Program-made: the position numbers and the translations under genes
Notes under the pieces: model-generated
Told to the model about the DNA's origin: nothing
The model's database searches: none
Seen by the model: the letters and a program-made list of their open reading frames with translations, nothing else
Shown here: positions 1 through 9,074 of the stretch, piece after piece
Position numbering within the stretch: the first letter of the stretch is position 1
Layout of the letters: each line of letters starts with the position of its first letter
NCBI RefSeq assembly: GCF_025947065.1
Contig: NZ_CP109994.1
Coordinates: 2,914,001-2,978,000, forward strand
Source of the DNA: Flavobacterium sp. N1736
Lineage (GTDB): Bacteria > Bacteroidota > Bacteroidia > Flavobacteriales > Flavobacteriaceae
Direction of reading: 5' to 3'
DNA: 64,000 bases

Positions 1-1259
1 TTGTATAAGGTACATTTGTCAATTAATACATTGGTTATTAAACCTGTACCTGAGAAACCTGCAGCTGGCGCAACGGCATCGGCTCTAACAAAATCACGGG
101 CAGTTGAACAGTTATCAAATGTGCTGTTTTTAAGAATAATGTCAGCAACATATGTATTTCTGAAATCAATAAAATCGGCACCTGCATTTGTATTTACATT
201 TCTAACAATACTATTGTCTACAACAAAAGATTTTACTTTTGTCGCACTTGCATTTGCAGAAACCAATGCACGTGCGTAATCATGAACTTTACAACCGCTT
301 ATTAAAATATCATTGTATATACTTGAAGCTCCGGTAATGGTAAGAAGTGCAGAATTGGTTATTCCTGTACCATTTAAATCCAAATCGATCAAACTTACTG
401 CAGAAGCTCCGGCAGCAGCAGTAAACGTTACATTTACTAATGGCATGTCATATCTTTTAACTCCTCTGATGGTAACCGGTTTAGTTAGTACTATATCGCC
501 AATATAAGCGTTATAGTTTCCAGGCATTAGATAAAGTTTTGCATTTGGCGCTGCTTGTGTTATGATGGTATTTAAATTATCTGTCGGATTAACTACAGTT
601 CCTGTTGACACATCAACACCGGTTGTAAATGTTGCGGTACCTCTTGTTTTAGTTCCGTTTAGCAATGTAGCGGTGTAGAATGTATCACCTGTAAGTCCTG
701 TTACAGTAGCAACTCCGGCAAGTTTTTCTGCGGGAGTTATTGTGTGTGTAATATTTCCCGGAGCAGCAGTAATTTGTGTTACATTACTATTAGCCGGCCA
801 TCTTAATGTTGCAGATGCTCCTTCAACATCAGTTTCCAGAACCGGGAAGAAAATTTGCTCTGATAAAGTTGTTGCTGTAACAACAGACCAGCTAGAATCT
901 GCTAATCCGGTTGTGCCAACTGCTTTTACTCTGATTGAATATACGGTTTCTCCTTCTAATGCAACTTGTATAGGCAATTGCTCTTGTGTTACATTTAATG
1001 TTTTGTAAATTGTTGTAAAATTGGGATCATCTGCACTAAATTCTACAACAAAATGATCTGCAACTTCGTCTTGTTTCAGCGTCCAGTCAAGTTCGACAGT
1101 TGTTTGATTTCTGATTGTTGCTTTTACTCCAATAGGAGAAAATTCTCTGCTTACATTAAGAGTTTCTACCACTCCATCATTATAACTTTCACAACCCGAA
1201 AATGCGGCTGTCAGTACTAATGACATTATTAATCCTTTAAATATATATTTTGTTTTCAT
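1..1259 (-). CDS. Surface lipoprotein, pectin-locus type (DUF5123/DUF4957-like), 3' end outside window
   Basis: An uninterrupted minus-strand frame runs from an ATG at 1259 to the window edge (about 419 codons), so the C-terminus is missing. Residues 1-23 form a lipoprotein signal with lipobox FSGC (Cys23). Next come fibronectin-III-like stretches (about 40-220). From about residue 225 the protein is rich in short Asn/Val/Thr strands, with phrases such as NSTFDNC and DNSIVRN that suggest a right-handed beta-helix. This layout matches lipoproteins beside SusC/SusD in Bacteroidota pectin loci, where they are thought to bind glycan at the surface. It starts 39 nt after susD and is probably cotranscribed. 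Family and substrate are inference; a pectate lyase next door, beyond the edge, would support them. Confidence 0.8.
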   Translation of the reverse strand, partial: MKTKYIFKGLIMSLVLTAAFSGCESYNDGVVETLNVSREFSPIGVKATIRNQTTVELDWTLKQDEVADHFVVEFSADDPNFTTIYKTLNVTQEQLPIQVALEGETVYSIRVKAVGTTGLADSSWSVVTATTLSEQIFFPVLETDVEGASATLRWPANSNVTQITAAPGNITHTITPAEKLAGVATVTGLTGDTFYTATLLNGTKTRGTATFTTGVDVSTGTVVNPTDNLNTIITQAAPNAKLYLMPGNYNAYIGDIVLTKPVTIRGVKRYDMPLVNVTFTAAAGASAVSLIDLDLNGTGITNSALLTITGASSIYNDILISGCKVHDYARALVSANASATKVKSFVVDNSIVRNVNTNAGADFIDFRNTYVADIILKNSTFDNCSTARDFVRADAVAPAAGFSGTGLITNVLIDKCTLY

Positions 1260-1298
1260 AAACATGATGCCTTATAATTAATTAATAATTGTGTGTGA

Positions 1299-3089
1299 TT
1301 AATAATTGTAATCATTAACCAATTTACCATTACTTCCGTCAATAAACACTTGCCATATTGGCCAGAATTGTCTATTATCAGGATTAACACCAGCTTTATA
1401 AAGCGTATTTATCTTTGTATCTGTAGCAGTACCTGTCCATGTCCATGCAAATGCAGTATAAGCAGCTCCCGGATTTGTAGTTTCTCCTTTATTCAAACCA
1501 TAAATATCAAGACTTACATTGTCTGCTTTATATTTATAATACAAAGTTGAAGGTACAGTTGCATATTCACCAATATGTTGCGACAGATTTGTCATTTTTG
1601 CTTTAGCTTCATCTAATTTTGTTTTCAGTAAATTCCAACGAATAAGGTTTTGCTTACGCTCCATTTCTCCTGTAAATTCATATTTATTTTCTTCAACAAG
1701 AGCATTAAACATGGCGTCTTTTCCAGTCAAAGCATTTACATAATTATCCACTTTGTCAGCCTGAACAGCTGCAGGAAACGCTCTTCTGCGTATTTCTTTT
1801 AAGTATGGCGCTGCTGCTGACGGACCTTCAATTTCATTGGCGGCTTCTGCTGCAATTAAAAGTACTTCGGCATAACGCATATAAATTTTATTTACTCCAT
1901 CATCGTTTGTTGAGGTAACAAAACGTGTCATCCATTCGTAACGGTATTTTCCGAAATACCAGGTATTTAAAGCTCCAAGTTCTTGTTTGGCAACATTATT
2001 TACAGCTGTACCATACTTATAAGGCACACAAGTAACATCTCTACGGGTATCTGTTGGATCATAATCGTAAAAAACGAAAGGAAGCGGTCCTGCAGTTCCA
2101 CCACGATTTGGTCCGTTTGCATGAAATTGATCATTTGTAGTATGTCGAACTGCAAATGTAAATAACATACGGCCTCTACCTTCTGAAAACGGAAGTTCCC
2201 ACAGCGATTCTCCACCGGCAACTAAATATTCCTGATTGTATTTTCTCCAAAATGTTTCAAAAGATGGCTCTAAATGTGCGGATCCGCTTTGAATCACATC
2301 ACGAGATTCTTTTAATGCCAATGCATACATAACAGGAACAGAAAGTTCAGGATCTGTACTTCTTCTTACTCCGTCAGGATATTGCTGATAACCGCTTGCA
2401 ACCATTGCTAAACGTGCACGGAAACCTTTTACAAAAGCTTTATTAATTCTTTCTACTTTGCTTGTTGCAGCAGTTTCACCCGGCCATGGAACCAGTGTTG
2501 ATGCTTCGGCTAAATCTGCAATAAGCTGTTTGTAGATAACGTCTCTGCTTGTTTTTCCAACATAAAGAGTTGCATTGTTAACCGGCTCAAAACGAGCAGG
2601 TACATCTCCCCACGCTTTAATTAAATCCGCATAATAAATCGCTCTTAATGTCAAAGCTTCTCCTAATAAATATCCTAATTCTGATCCTGCTGTTGGGTTA
2701 CCGTAAGCACGTAAACCGCGAATACAAATATTAGCACGCTCAATTCCTGAATACATCATTGCCCATGCATTATTAGTGGTATTCATTTGAGAATTATTCG
2801 CTTTTGCATCATACGTACATAAATCTGATGCGTCACTTACTGTTTGAGAAGAGTTATACCACTCCACATCAGTATTTAAACCGTAAAAAGGAAGGAAACG
2901 ACCTCTGTACGAGTTAGTTTCTGCAAACGGAATTTTAATTCCGTCAATTGCGCCTTCAGCTAATCCCGGACTAGAAAAAATAACTGATTCATCTAATGTT
3001 GATTCTGCCGGAGCATCTAAATAATTATCGGAGCAGGAAGTAAAAATACTTGCTAGAATAATTCCTGCTATTAATATTTTATGTTTCAT
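1299..3089 (-). CDS. SusD/RagB family nutrient-binding outer-membrane lipoprotein
   Basis: 596 residues, the usual SusD size. The signal peptide ends in lipobox FTSC (Cys19), followed by SDNYLDAP, the typical SusD N-terminus. The middle contains the helical repeat hallmarks (ALTLRAIYYADLIKAWGDVP; MRYAEVLLIAAEAANE) and the C-terminal EENKYEFTGEMERKQNLIRW region that begins the SusD C-terminal domain. SusD proteins cap the SusC barrel and hand over oligosaccharides. The gene starts 20 nt after susC, so the two form one transcript. Substrate cannot be read from this sequence; the downstream lipoprotein hints at pectin. Confidence 0.96.
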   Translation of the reverse strand: MKHKILIAGIILASIFTSCSDNYLDAPAESTLDESVIFSSPGLAEGAIDGIKIPFAETNSYRGRFLPFYGLNTDVEWYNSSQTVSDASDLCTYDAKANNSQMNTTNNAWAMMYSGIERANICIRGLRAYGNPTAGSELGYLLGEALTLRAIYYADLIKAWGDVPARFEPVNNATLYVGKTSRDVIYKQLIADLAEASTLVPWPGETAATSKVERINKAFVKGFRARLAMVASGYQQYPDGVRRSTDPELSVPVMYALALKESRDVIQSGSAHLEPSFETFWRKYNQEYLVAGGESLWELPFSEGRGRMLFTFAVRHTTNDQFHANGPNRGGTAGPLPFVFYDYDPTDTRRDVTCVPYKYGTAVNNVAKQELGALNTWYFGKYRYEWMTRFVTSTNDDGVNKIYMRYAEVLLIAAEAANEIEGPSAAAPYLKEIRRRAFPAAVQADKVDNYVNALTGKDAMFNALVEENKYEFTGEMERKQNLIRWNLLKTKLDEAKAKMTNLSQHIGEYATVPSTLYYKYKADNVSLDIYGLNKGETTNPGAAYTAFAWTWTGTATDTKINTLYKAGVNPDNRQFWPIWQVFIDGSNGKLVNDYNY

Positions 3090-3109
3090 CTTCTGAAAGT
3101 TTTACTGAA

Positions 3110-6100
3110 TTAAAAATTAAGGTTTAAACCAAATATCAACTGTCTGCTTCTTGGGTAAGCTGAATAATCAACTCCCGGAGTAAGCGGCGTATTTCTTCTT
3201 GTTGAAGATTCAGGATCTGGTCCGGAATATTTTGTCCAGACAAAAACGTTACTCGCCGTAAGATAAAATCTCAACTTAGAAACCCCTAATGCAGAAGTTA
3301 AATCATTTGGAGTAGTATACCCTAAACTTAACGTATTAAGTCTCAAGAAAGATCCGTCTTCAACAGCCCAGTCGCTAAAAACATAACGAGGCATATAAGG
3401 AGACCACATTGTTGTATTTGCATTTAAAGCTGTCAACGCAGCAGGATCTGTTACTAATTGTCCCGAAGCAGGATCAAGATTTGTCCATCTTTGTCCATCT
3501 GCCATTTCAGAATTTAAATTTCTATATTGTCCGTTTGGAATTGATGTAGAAAATTCGATTTTGTTTGCGTTGTAAACATCATTTCCTATGCTATAATTGA
3601 ATGCTGCAGAAAGATCAAATCCATACGCATTCGCATTTAATACAAAACCTCCTGTAGCTTTTGGGTTCGCATTTCCGATAACAGTTAAATCGTTTGCATC
3701 TACTTTATTATCACCAGTAATATCTTTTAATTTCATTGCACCCGGTTTCATAGGCCCAACAATAGTAGTACCATCCGGCACTCCGGTTTTTAAAGTATAT
3801 GTTCCTGCATTATAGTCGAAATCAGATACTTCATAACGTCCGTCGCTTTTGTATCCATACATGATACCTATTGGCTGACCTACGTTTACTAAATAATCAT
3901 TTCCAATAGCTGTAGAAGCCCATCCGGAACCTTGTCCGAAATTATTCATTATACCAAGCGAATTAATTTTATTTGTATTAAATCCGGCATTAAAAGATAC
4001 GCTTACTCCATATTTAGGTCTTTCAATAAGGTTAAGATTTAAAGTTGCCTCAACCCCGCTGTTTTGTACCTCACCCATATTTCTGTATTGAAAATCATAT
4101 CCTCCTCCAGAAATTGGGAAGTTTATTAATAGATCTTTTGTGACATTTTTATACACCTCAACAGATCCTGTAACACGATTTTTGAATAAGTCAAAATCTA
4201 AACCAATGTTTTGTGTTACTGTAGTTTCCCATTTTAAATCCGGATTAGCCATTGTTTTAGAAGCTGCCCAAAAATTATCTACACCGTTAATCCATGTAGA
4301 AGTAGATGATATGAAACTTTGAACCATTTGTCCTGTCGGAATATTATTATTACCGGCTTCACCATAACTTACTCTCAGTTTAAGCAAATTAACCCACGAA
4401 GCATTTTTCATAAATTCCTCTCCTGAAATTTTCCATGCTGCTGCAGCTGCCGGGAAAAATCCCCATTTATTATCTCCTAAAAATTTACTTGAACCATCGG
4501 CACGATATGTTGCTGTAAAAAGGTAACGATCTTTATAATCATAATTAACACGACCAAAGAAAGAAAGTAATTTATCATCCGGAAAATAGAAATTATCAAC
4601 TGAAACCGGCGTTCCCTGAGTCGTCAGTTTTTTTGCCTGATCTATACCAAAAGATAATGGATAACCGTGAATTGCAGTGTTTACATCGTTTCTTTGAAAG
4701 TCTATAGATTCCTCACCTAAAAGGAATTTTAAACCATGATTTTCTCCAACTAATCTTTTCAAATCATAGTTAAGTGTATTTGCATTTCTAAAACGAACAT
4801 CTTTTCTGTCTCCTAAAATCATTGCAGGCATACCTTGTCTTTCTGCTGCAGGATTATTTTTTACATAATAAGTAGAACGTCCATAATAACGATAATCTAA
4901 ATAATTATAGTTATCCAAACCTAATTCAGTTTTAAACACTAAATCTGAAGTAAGTTTCCATGCAAAACTGCCCAACATATTAAAGTTTTTTCTGAATTGC
5001 TGACGATCTGTATCATAAATAGCTACGAAAGGATGTGTCAGATTTTCAGAAACTGCTTCATCTGTATCGTCTGTTGTTAATCCCGGAACCGGAATTGGAG
5101 CATATCCTACAACATTTTTTAAACGAGAGTCTGCAGATGAAACCTCATTTTGTTCATTCATACCTCCACCATTAATCTCAGTATCTGAATAACGTACTGT
5201 AAATGAAAGATCAACTTTATCAGAAGCTTTACTATTCATAGCAAGCGACAAGTTATTTCTGCTAAAATCTGATCCCAGCATTATCGCTTTTTCATCATAA
5301 TGAGCATAATTAAAATTGAAGTTCATTTTATCCGATCCACCGCGAATAGATAAATCACGGCTCTGAACTTCACCTGTGCGTCCAAAAACTTGTTTTTGCC
5401 AATCAGTTCCTTTTTGCCCTTTGTACATATCATAATCATTCCATCCTCCAAAGTATTTTTCATAAGAGCTTAAATCAGTATTATCTTTAAGTGAAGCATA
5501 CTCATATTGCCATTTAACATAATCTTCAGGAGATGTAACACCAATAGTTTTTGCTATTTTTTTCATTCCGTAAAACATATTATAGTTTACAGAGATTTTA
5601 CCGTCTTTCCCTTTTTTAGTAGTCACAATAACAACTCCATAAGCACCTCTTGAACCGTAGATTGCTGTAGATGAAGCATCTTTTAAGATGGTCATCGTAT
5701 CAATATCCGAAGAAGAAATATCATTAATATTGTTTACCGGAAATCCGTCTACAATATATAATGGGGAAGCATCTTGTGTTAAAGATCCGTTTCCACGAAT
5801 TCTAATCTGAACATTTGAATCTGGTGAACCTTCAGAAGAAGTTACCTGAACCCCTGCTATACGCCCTGTTAAAGCTTCTGCAACGTTAGGCACCGGAATT
5901 TTACGCATTTCATTTCCAGAAAACGTAGCTACCGCACCAGTCAAATCAGATTTCTTTGATGTTCCGTATCCAATTACTACAACTTCATTTAAGTTGTTTG
6001 AATCTTCAGCCATTGAAACATCAAGCTTCGTTTTTCCATCAACAGCTACTTCTTTGGTTTTAAAACCTATAAAAGAAAAACTTAATACTGCTTTAGGATT

Positions 6101-6325
6101 GCTTAGTTTGATTTTATAACGCCCGTCAAAATCAGATGAAGCAGCATTTTTCGTGCCTTTTTCTAATATATTAACACCGGGAAGTCCCATACCTGAAGCA
6201 TCTTTAATAGTACCTTCAAGTGAAACATTTTGCGCACTTATTTGATTGCTCGTAAATAAGCATAATAAGAAAACAAATGCGAAACAGCATTTTGTTCTTT
6301 TATTAAATAAATCTTTAAAATTCAT
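3110..6325 (-). CDS. SusC/RagA family TonB-dependent outer-membrane transporter
   Basis: 1071 residues. The signal peptide ends near ISAQ. A carboxypeptidase-D-like regulatory domain (about 34-110, GTIKDASGMGLPGVNILEKG) precedes the linker NEVVVIGYGT and the plug domain (VAEALTGRIAGVQV, IRIRGNGSL, YIVDGFPV, ILKDASSTAIYGSRGAYGVV). The remainder is a beta-barrel ending in the aromatic-terminated strand IFGLNLNF. It imports oligosaccharides using TonB energy, as a complex with the SusD encoded just downstream. The start codon is followed by a clean signal peptide, and a -7 element lies at 6490-6497, giving a leader of about 160 nt. Transport role is well established for the family; the ligand is unknown here. 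Confidence 0.97.
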   Translation of the reverse strand: MNFKDLFNKRTKCCFAFVFLLCLFTSNQISAQNVSLEGTIKDASGMGLPGVNILEKGTKNAASSDFDGRYKIKLSNPKAVLSFSFIGFKTKEVAVDGKTKLDVSMAEDSNNLNEVVVIGYGTSKKSDLTGAVATFSGNEMRKIPVPNVAEALTGRIAGVQVTSSEGSPDSNVQIRIRGNGSLTQDASPLYIVDGFPVNNINDISSSDIDTMTILKDASSTAIYGSRGAYGVVIVTTKKGKDGKISVNYNMFYGMKKIAKTIGVTSPEDYVKWQYEYASLKDNTDLSSYEKYFGGWNDYDMYKGQKGTDWQKQVFGRTGEVQSRDLSIRGGSDKMNFNFNYAHYDEKAIMLGSDFSRNNLSLAMNSKASDKVDLSFTVRYSDTEINGGGMNEQNEVSSADSRLKNVVGYAPIPVPGLTTDDTDEAVSENLTHPFVAIYDTDRQQFRKNFNMLGSFAWKLTSDLVFKTELGLDNYNYLDYRYYGRSTYYVKNNPAAERQGMPAMILGDRKDVRFRNANTLNYDLKRLVGENHGLKFLLGEESIDFQRNDVNTAIHGYPLSFGIDQAKKLTTQGTPVSVDNFYFPDDKLLSFFGRVNYDYKDRYLFTATYRADGSSKFLGDNKWGFFPAAAAAWKISGEEFMKNASWVNLLKLRVSYGEAGNNNIPTGQMVQSFISSTSTWINGVDNFWAASKTMANPDLKWETTVTQNIGLDFDLFKNRVTGSVEVYKNVTKDLLINFPISGGGYDFQYRNMGEVQNSGVEATLNLNLIERPKYGVSVSFNAGFNTNKINSLGIMNNFGQGSGWASTAIGNDYLVNVGQPIGIMYGYKSDGRYEVSDFDYNAGTYTLKTGVPDGTTIVGPMKPGAMKLKDITGDNKVDANDLTVIGNANPKATGGFVLNANAYGFDLSAAFNYSIGNDVYNANKIEFSTSIPNGQYRNLNSEMADGQRWTNLDPASGQLVTDPAALTALNANTTMWSPYMPRYVFSDWAVEDGSFLRLNTLSLGYTTPNDLTSALGVSKLRFYLTASNVFVWTKYSGPDPESSTRRNTPLTPGVDYSAYPRSRQLIFGLNLNF

Positions 6326-6475
6326 GGTTTTGTGTTTAAGTTATTAATTAGTCTAGTTTTTTGTGGTTTTTTGTGTTCTATATATTTCTTATGATAATTT
6401 TTAAGCTTTATTAACAAAGTATCTTCGATTTCTTTTGAAATAAAAATGCATGATATTTTTCTAATGCAACAATCA

Positions 6476-6489
6476 TGTAATCGATTACA
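6476..6489. promoter_or_regulatory. 14-bp perfect palindrome, probable repressor operator at the susC start site
   Basis: TGTAATCGATTACA is a perfect palindrome with a central CG, the general shape of LacI/GalR-type operators. It directly abuts the susC -7 element (6490-6497, minus strand), so the expected transcription start falls near its centre. A bound protein would block initiation. No matching regulator gene lies in the window; the family assignment is inference. Confidence 0.6.
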
Positions 6490-6497
6490 CAAACATA
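6490..6497 (-). promoter_or_regulatory. Probable susC -7 promoter element (TATGTTTG)
   Basis: On the minus strand this reads TATGTTTG, an exact match to the Bacteroidota sigma consensus TAnnTTTG. The predicted start is near 6484. No clear TTG/TTTG -33 element is seen at the usual distance; the upstream stretch is almost pure A/T. Confidence 0.55.
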
Positions 6498-6660
6498 GAT
6501 ATTTTTTTTATATAAAAAATTAAAATTCATAAAAATTTCCTAAAAAAAAATTCATATCAAAAAATAAAGCTATTTTTTATATGACATGTGTAATTTATAT
6601 CCTCAATAAATATTAAATATATTATTATTAATACCGTATTTGCTTTCCATTTAATAAAAA

Positions 6661-6674
6661 AACAATCGATTACA
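6661..6674. promoter_or_regulatory. Second, partial operator-like site upstream of susC
   Basis: AACAATCGATTACA shares nine contiguous bases (TCGATTACA), plus two more matches, with the perfect palindrome at 6476-6489. Its left half-site is degenerate. The centres are 185 bp apart, compatible with looping by a tetrameric repressor. This is inference from sequence similarity alone. Confidence 0.4.
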
Positions 6675-6844
6675 TGAAGAAAAATTACAAAATTATCAGG
6701 TGTAAAAATCACACTTAAAATTATTTTGAAGACGAAGTCCGTCTCAAAAAATTAACAAATAAAATAATACTTAGCAGAATCAGCATTGTCATTTTTACCA
6801 ATGCTAAAGAATCAACAAACGTTAAAAAAATCTTATAAAAAGAC

Positions 6845-6888
6845 ACAAAAAAACCTCTGAACAATAATGCTCAGAGGTTCTCTTTTTT
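6845..6888. terminator. Bidirectional intrinsic terminator after the MFS gene
   Basis: A 9-bp perfect stem (AACCTCTGA at 6852-6860 with TCAGAGGTT at 6871-6879) has a 10-nt loop. It is flanked by an A-run on the left, read as a T-run on the minus strand, and a T-run on the right. It lies just past the stop of the minus-strand MFS gene. Confidence 0.85.
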
Positions 6889-6901
6889 GGTAAATTTATT
6901 T

Positions 6902-8068
6902 TTAAACGCTTTGCAGCTGTACCGAAGTTTTTCGTCGTTGTATTAACACAACAGTAATAACCATACCTATAACTGACATGATTACACCAATAAGATTTGG
7001 AGAAGCATAACTATATCCTGCCGTAAGAGGTAATCCGCCAAGAAAAGCACCCAAGGCATTTCCGATATTAAAACTTCCCTGAAGTGATGCCGAAGCAATC
7101 ATTTCTGCATCTTTCGCCGTTCTGATCATCAACATTTGAATTGGTGCAATAACCGAGAATGAAATAGCTCCCGTTAAAAACGTAAGAAATAAAGAAGCGT
7201 ATTGATTGAAAGAGAAAAAGTAAACCAGCATTAAATCGATCGCCATGACAAACAATAATGCTAATGTTGTTGGAGCCGGAGAAAATCGATCAGCCAGTTT
7301 ACCGCCGGCAAAATTTCCAACCACCATTCCAAAACCAGCCAAAATCAAGATATACGAAACATCTTCTGCCGAAAATCTAGAAACATTTATCATTAATGGC
7401 GCGATGTAACTAATCCACGCAAATAATCCTCCGAAACCAATGGCTGTGATTCCAATAATAAGCCACGCATCGATTTGCTTAAAAAACTTCAATTGCGTTT
7501 TCATGTTTACACTATTATTTTTTTCCAGATTTGGCATCCATAAATAAATAAACAAAAACGTAAGCAAACCTACAATTGCAATTAATATAAAGGTATAACG
7601 CCAAATAAAGTGATGACCTATATAAGTACCAATTGGCACACCAATAAGATTTGCCAGCGTTAAGCCCGAAAACATAATGGCAATCGCCTGCGCTTCTTTA
7701 CCTTTATCTGCCAAACGGCTTGCCACTACCGCTCCCACTCCAAAAAAGGCACCGTGCGGTAATCCGGATAAAAATCTCGAGGCGAATAAAAAATTATAAG
7801 TAGGCGCAATGATCGAAAGGGCGTTAAAAACCGTAAGCATCAAAGCTAAAATTAAAAGCATTTTTTTTGGAGCAAAATTTCGTCCAAGAATTACCAATAA
7901 TGGTGCGCCAATAACAACACCTAAAGCGTAAGACGAAATTAAATATCCTGCAACTGGAATCGAAACTTTCATATCTGAGGCAATATCAGGCAATAAACCC
8001 ATCATTGCAAATTCAGTTATTCCGATAGTTAAGCCTCCTAATGAGAGAGCAATAAGACTTTTTTTCAT
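6902..8068 (-). CDS. MFS transporter, DHA1 family (AraJ/YdhP-like efflux permease)
   Basis: 388 residues with about 12 hydrophobic membrane segments, a typical size for drug:H+ antiporter-1 proteins. The N-terminus (GITEFAMMGLLPDIASDM) and the segment SGLPHGAFFGVGAVVASRLA closely resemble the AraJ/YdhP branch. Such proteins export sugars, purines or drugs by proton antiport across the inner membrane; substrate cannot be assigned. It is divergent from an AraC-type regulator whose promoter region it shares, so that regulator probably controls it. It has its own -7 element (8105-8112) and a terminator just downstream. Confidence 0.9.
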   Translation of the reverse strand: MKKSLIALSLGGLTIGITEFAMMGLLPDIASDMKVSIPVAGYLISSYALGVVIGAPLLVILGRNFAPKKMLLILALMLTVFNALSIIAPTYNFLFASRFLSGLPHGAFFGVGAVVASRLADKGKEAQAIAIMFSGLTLANLIGVPIGTYIGHHFIWRYTFILIAIVGLLTFLFIYLWMPNLEKNNSVNMKTQLKFFKQIDAWLIIGITAIGFGGLFAWISYIAPLMINVSRFSAEDVSYILILAGFGMVVGNFAGGKLADRFSPAPTTLALLFVMAIDLMLVYFFSFNQYASLFLTFLTGAISFSVIAPIQMLMIRTAKDAEMIASASLQGSFNIGNALGAFLGGLPLTAGYSYASPNLIGVIMSVIGMVITVVLIQRRKTSVQLQSV

Positions 8069-8104
8069 TTGTTTTTACAAGAAAGGAATAGATTTTCTAT
8101 GGTG

Positions 8105-8133
8105 CAAATTTAACACTGTTCTCTTTAAAACAA
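8105..8133 (-). promoter_or_regulatory. Promoter of the MFS gene
   Basis: On the minus strand TAAATTTG (8112-8105) matches TAnnTTTG exactly. A TTG (8133-8131) sits 18 bp upstream as a -33 element. The predicted start is near 8099, about 30 nt before the ATG. Confidence 0.65.
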
Positions 8134-8159
8134 GTTGTACATTTGCGATATAAACTTGT
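8130..8159. promoter_or_regulatory. Inverted repeat over the divergent promoters, candidate regulator site
   Basis: ACAAGTT (8130-8136) and AACTTGT (8153-8159) are exact reverse complements, 23 bp centre to centre, about two helical turns. They flank the araC-side -7 element TACATTTG (8138-8145), and the left half touches the -33 of the MFS promoter. This is a plausible site for the adjacent AraC-type regulator. Confidence 0.45.
8138..8145 (+). promoter_or_regulatory. -7 element of the AraC-type regulator gene
   Basis: TACATTTG is an exact TAnnTTTG match. The predicted start is near 8151, about 20 nt before the ATG at 8171. No good -33 element is seen. Confidence 0.55.
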
Positions 8160-8170
8160 AAATTTAGGTT

Positions 8171-9004
8171 ATGCCAAAGTTAAATCAATTTGAAACGCTT
8201 GTTATAGATGAGTTTGAAGATGAGAAATTTCACCTTCCGCCGCATACTCATACTTATTATGAAATCATTTACATTAAAAAAGGAAGCGGAATTCATCGTT
8301 TGAATAAAAATCTTCTTCCGTATAAGACAGGTGATTTGTTTGTGATTTCGCCGGAAGATGAACATTATTTTGACATCAAAAAAAGTACTCGTTTCTTTTC
8401 TATTAAGTTTACCGACAATTATTTTAATTCAAAACAAAATCTTACCTGCGACGAATTTTTAATTCATACGCCGGAAAGTTTCATGCGTGATAAAACACTA
8501 AAAGAAACTGTTCTAAAATTAGACGATCCCTGCAAAACAATATTAAAAAACACGATTGAAAACATTGCGGCTTATAATTGCAAAACCGACATTTCAAATT
8601 CGCCAATTGTATTTTATCAGATTCTTTCGATTTTTGGATTAATCAAAGAAACAATGCGCGGTTTGAATCTTGTTGTTAAAGGAAATTCTATTGATAACGA
8701 GCAAATCACATCTTATATTCATCAGAATATTTACAATCCGAAATTGGTTCAGATTAAAGTAATTGCCAATCATTTTAATATTGCAGAAACTTATTTCAGT
8801 GCTTATTTTAAAAGAACTTTTGCGATTAGTTATCGCGATTACATTCATAATTTAAGAACAACTTTGATCGAAAAACGAATTCACAACAATCAATTACCCA
8901 TTAAACAAATTGCGTACGAGTTTGGTTTTACAGATGAAAGCCATCTTTCAAATTATTTTAAAAAGAGAAAAAATATGAAACCAACTGATTTTAAAAAAAC
9001 ATGA
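8171..9004 (+). CDS. AraC family transcriptional regulator with N-terminal cupin
   Basis: 277 residues. Residues 20-75 form a cupin-like sensing domain (PPHTHTYYEIIYIKKGSG, then LPYKTGDLFVISPEDEHYF). The C-terminal 105 residues hold two helix-turn-helix motifs; the second carries the family signature (IKQIAYEFGFTDESHLSNYFKKR). It probably senses a small ligand and regulates the divergent MFS exporter. Only 102 bp separates the two starts, with overlapping promoter parts and an inverted repeat, so autoregulation is likely. Effector unknown. Confidence 0.93.
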   Translation: MPKLNQFETLVIDEFEDEKFHLPPHTHTYYEIIYIKKGSGIHRLNKNLLPYKTGDLFVISPEDEHYFDIKKSTRFFSIKFTDNYFNSKQNLTCDEFLIHTPESFMRDKTLKETVLKLDDPCKTILKNTIENIAAYNCKTDISNSPIVFYQILSIFGLIKETMRGLNLVVKGNSIDNEQITSYIHQNIYNPKLVQIKVIANHFNIAETYFSAYFKRTFAISYRDYIHNLRTTLIEKRIHNNQLPIKQIAYEFGFTDESHLSNYFKKRKNMKPTDFKKT

Positions 9005-9074
9005 ATTGGAAATCTTAAATATATAGCTGCTCTTAAAAAAAATCTCTAAATTTGTAATTCTAAAACAGTTTTAA

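Larger units (their letters stand above)
6326..6844. other. Long AT-rich intergenic region upstream of susC
   Basis: No credible coding frame is visible. The stretch contains the susC leader, its -7 element and the two operator-like sites listed separately, then very AT-rich DNA. A short hairpin, AGACG-AAGTC-CGTCT near 6725-6740, is too weak to call a terminator. Confidence 0.6.

Noticed and set aside
1..1008. Three plus-strand open frames at the window start
   Set aside because: They are antisense to a continuous minus-strand lipoprotein frame with a signal peptide and no stop, and they have no start context or recognisable product.
6725..6740. Riboswitch or terminator upstream of susC
   Set aside because: The hairpin AGACG/CGTCT has only 5 bp, lies upstream of the promoter, and nothing resembles a known aptamer.
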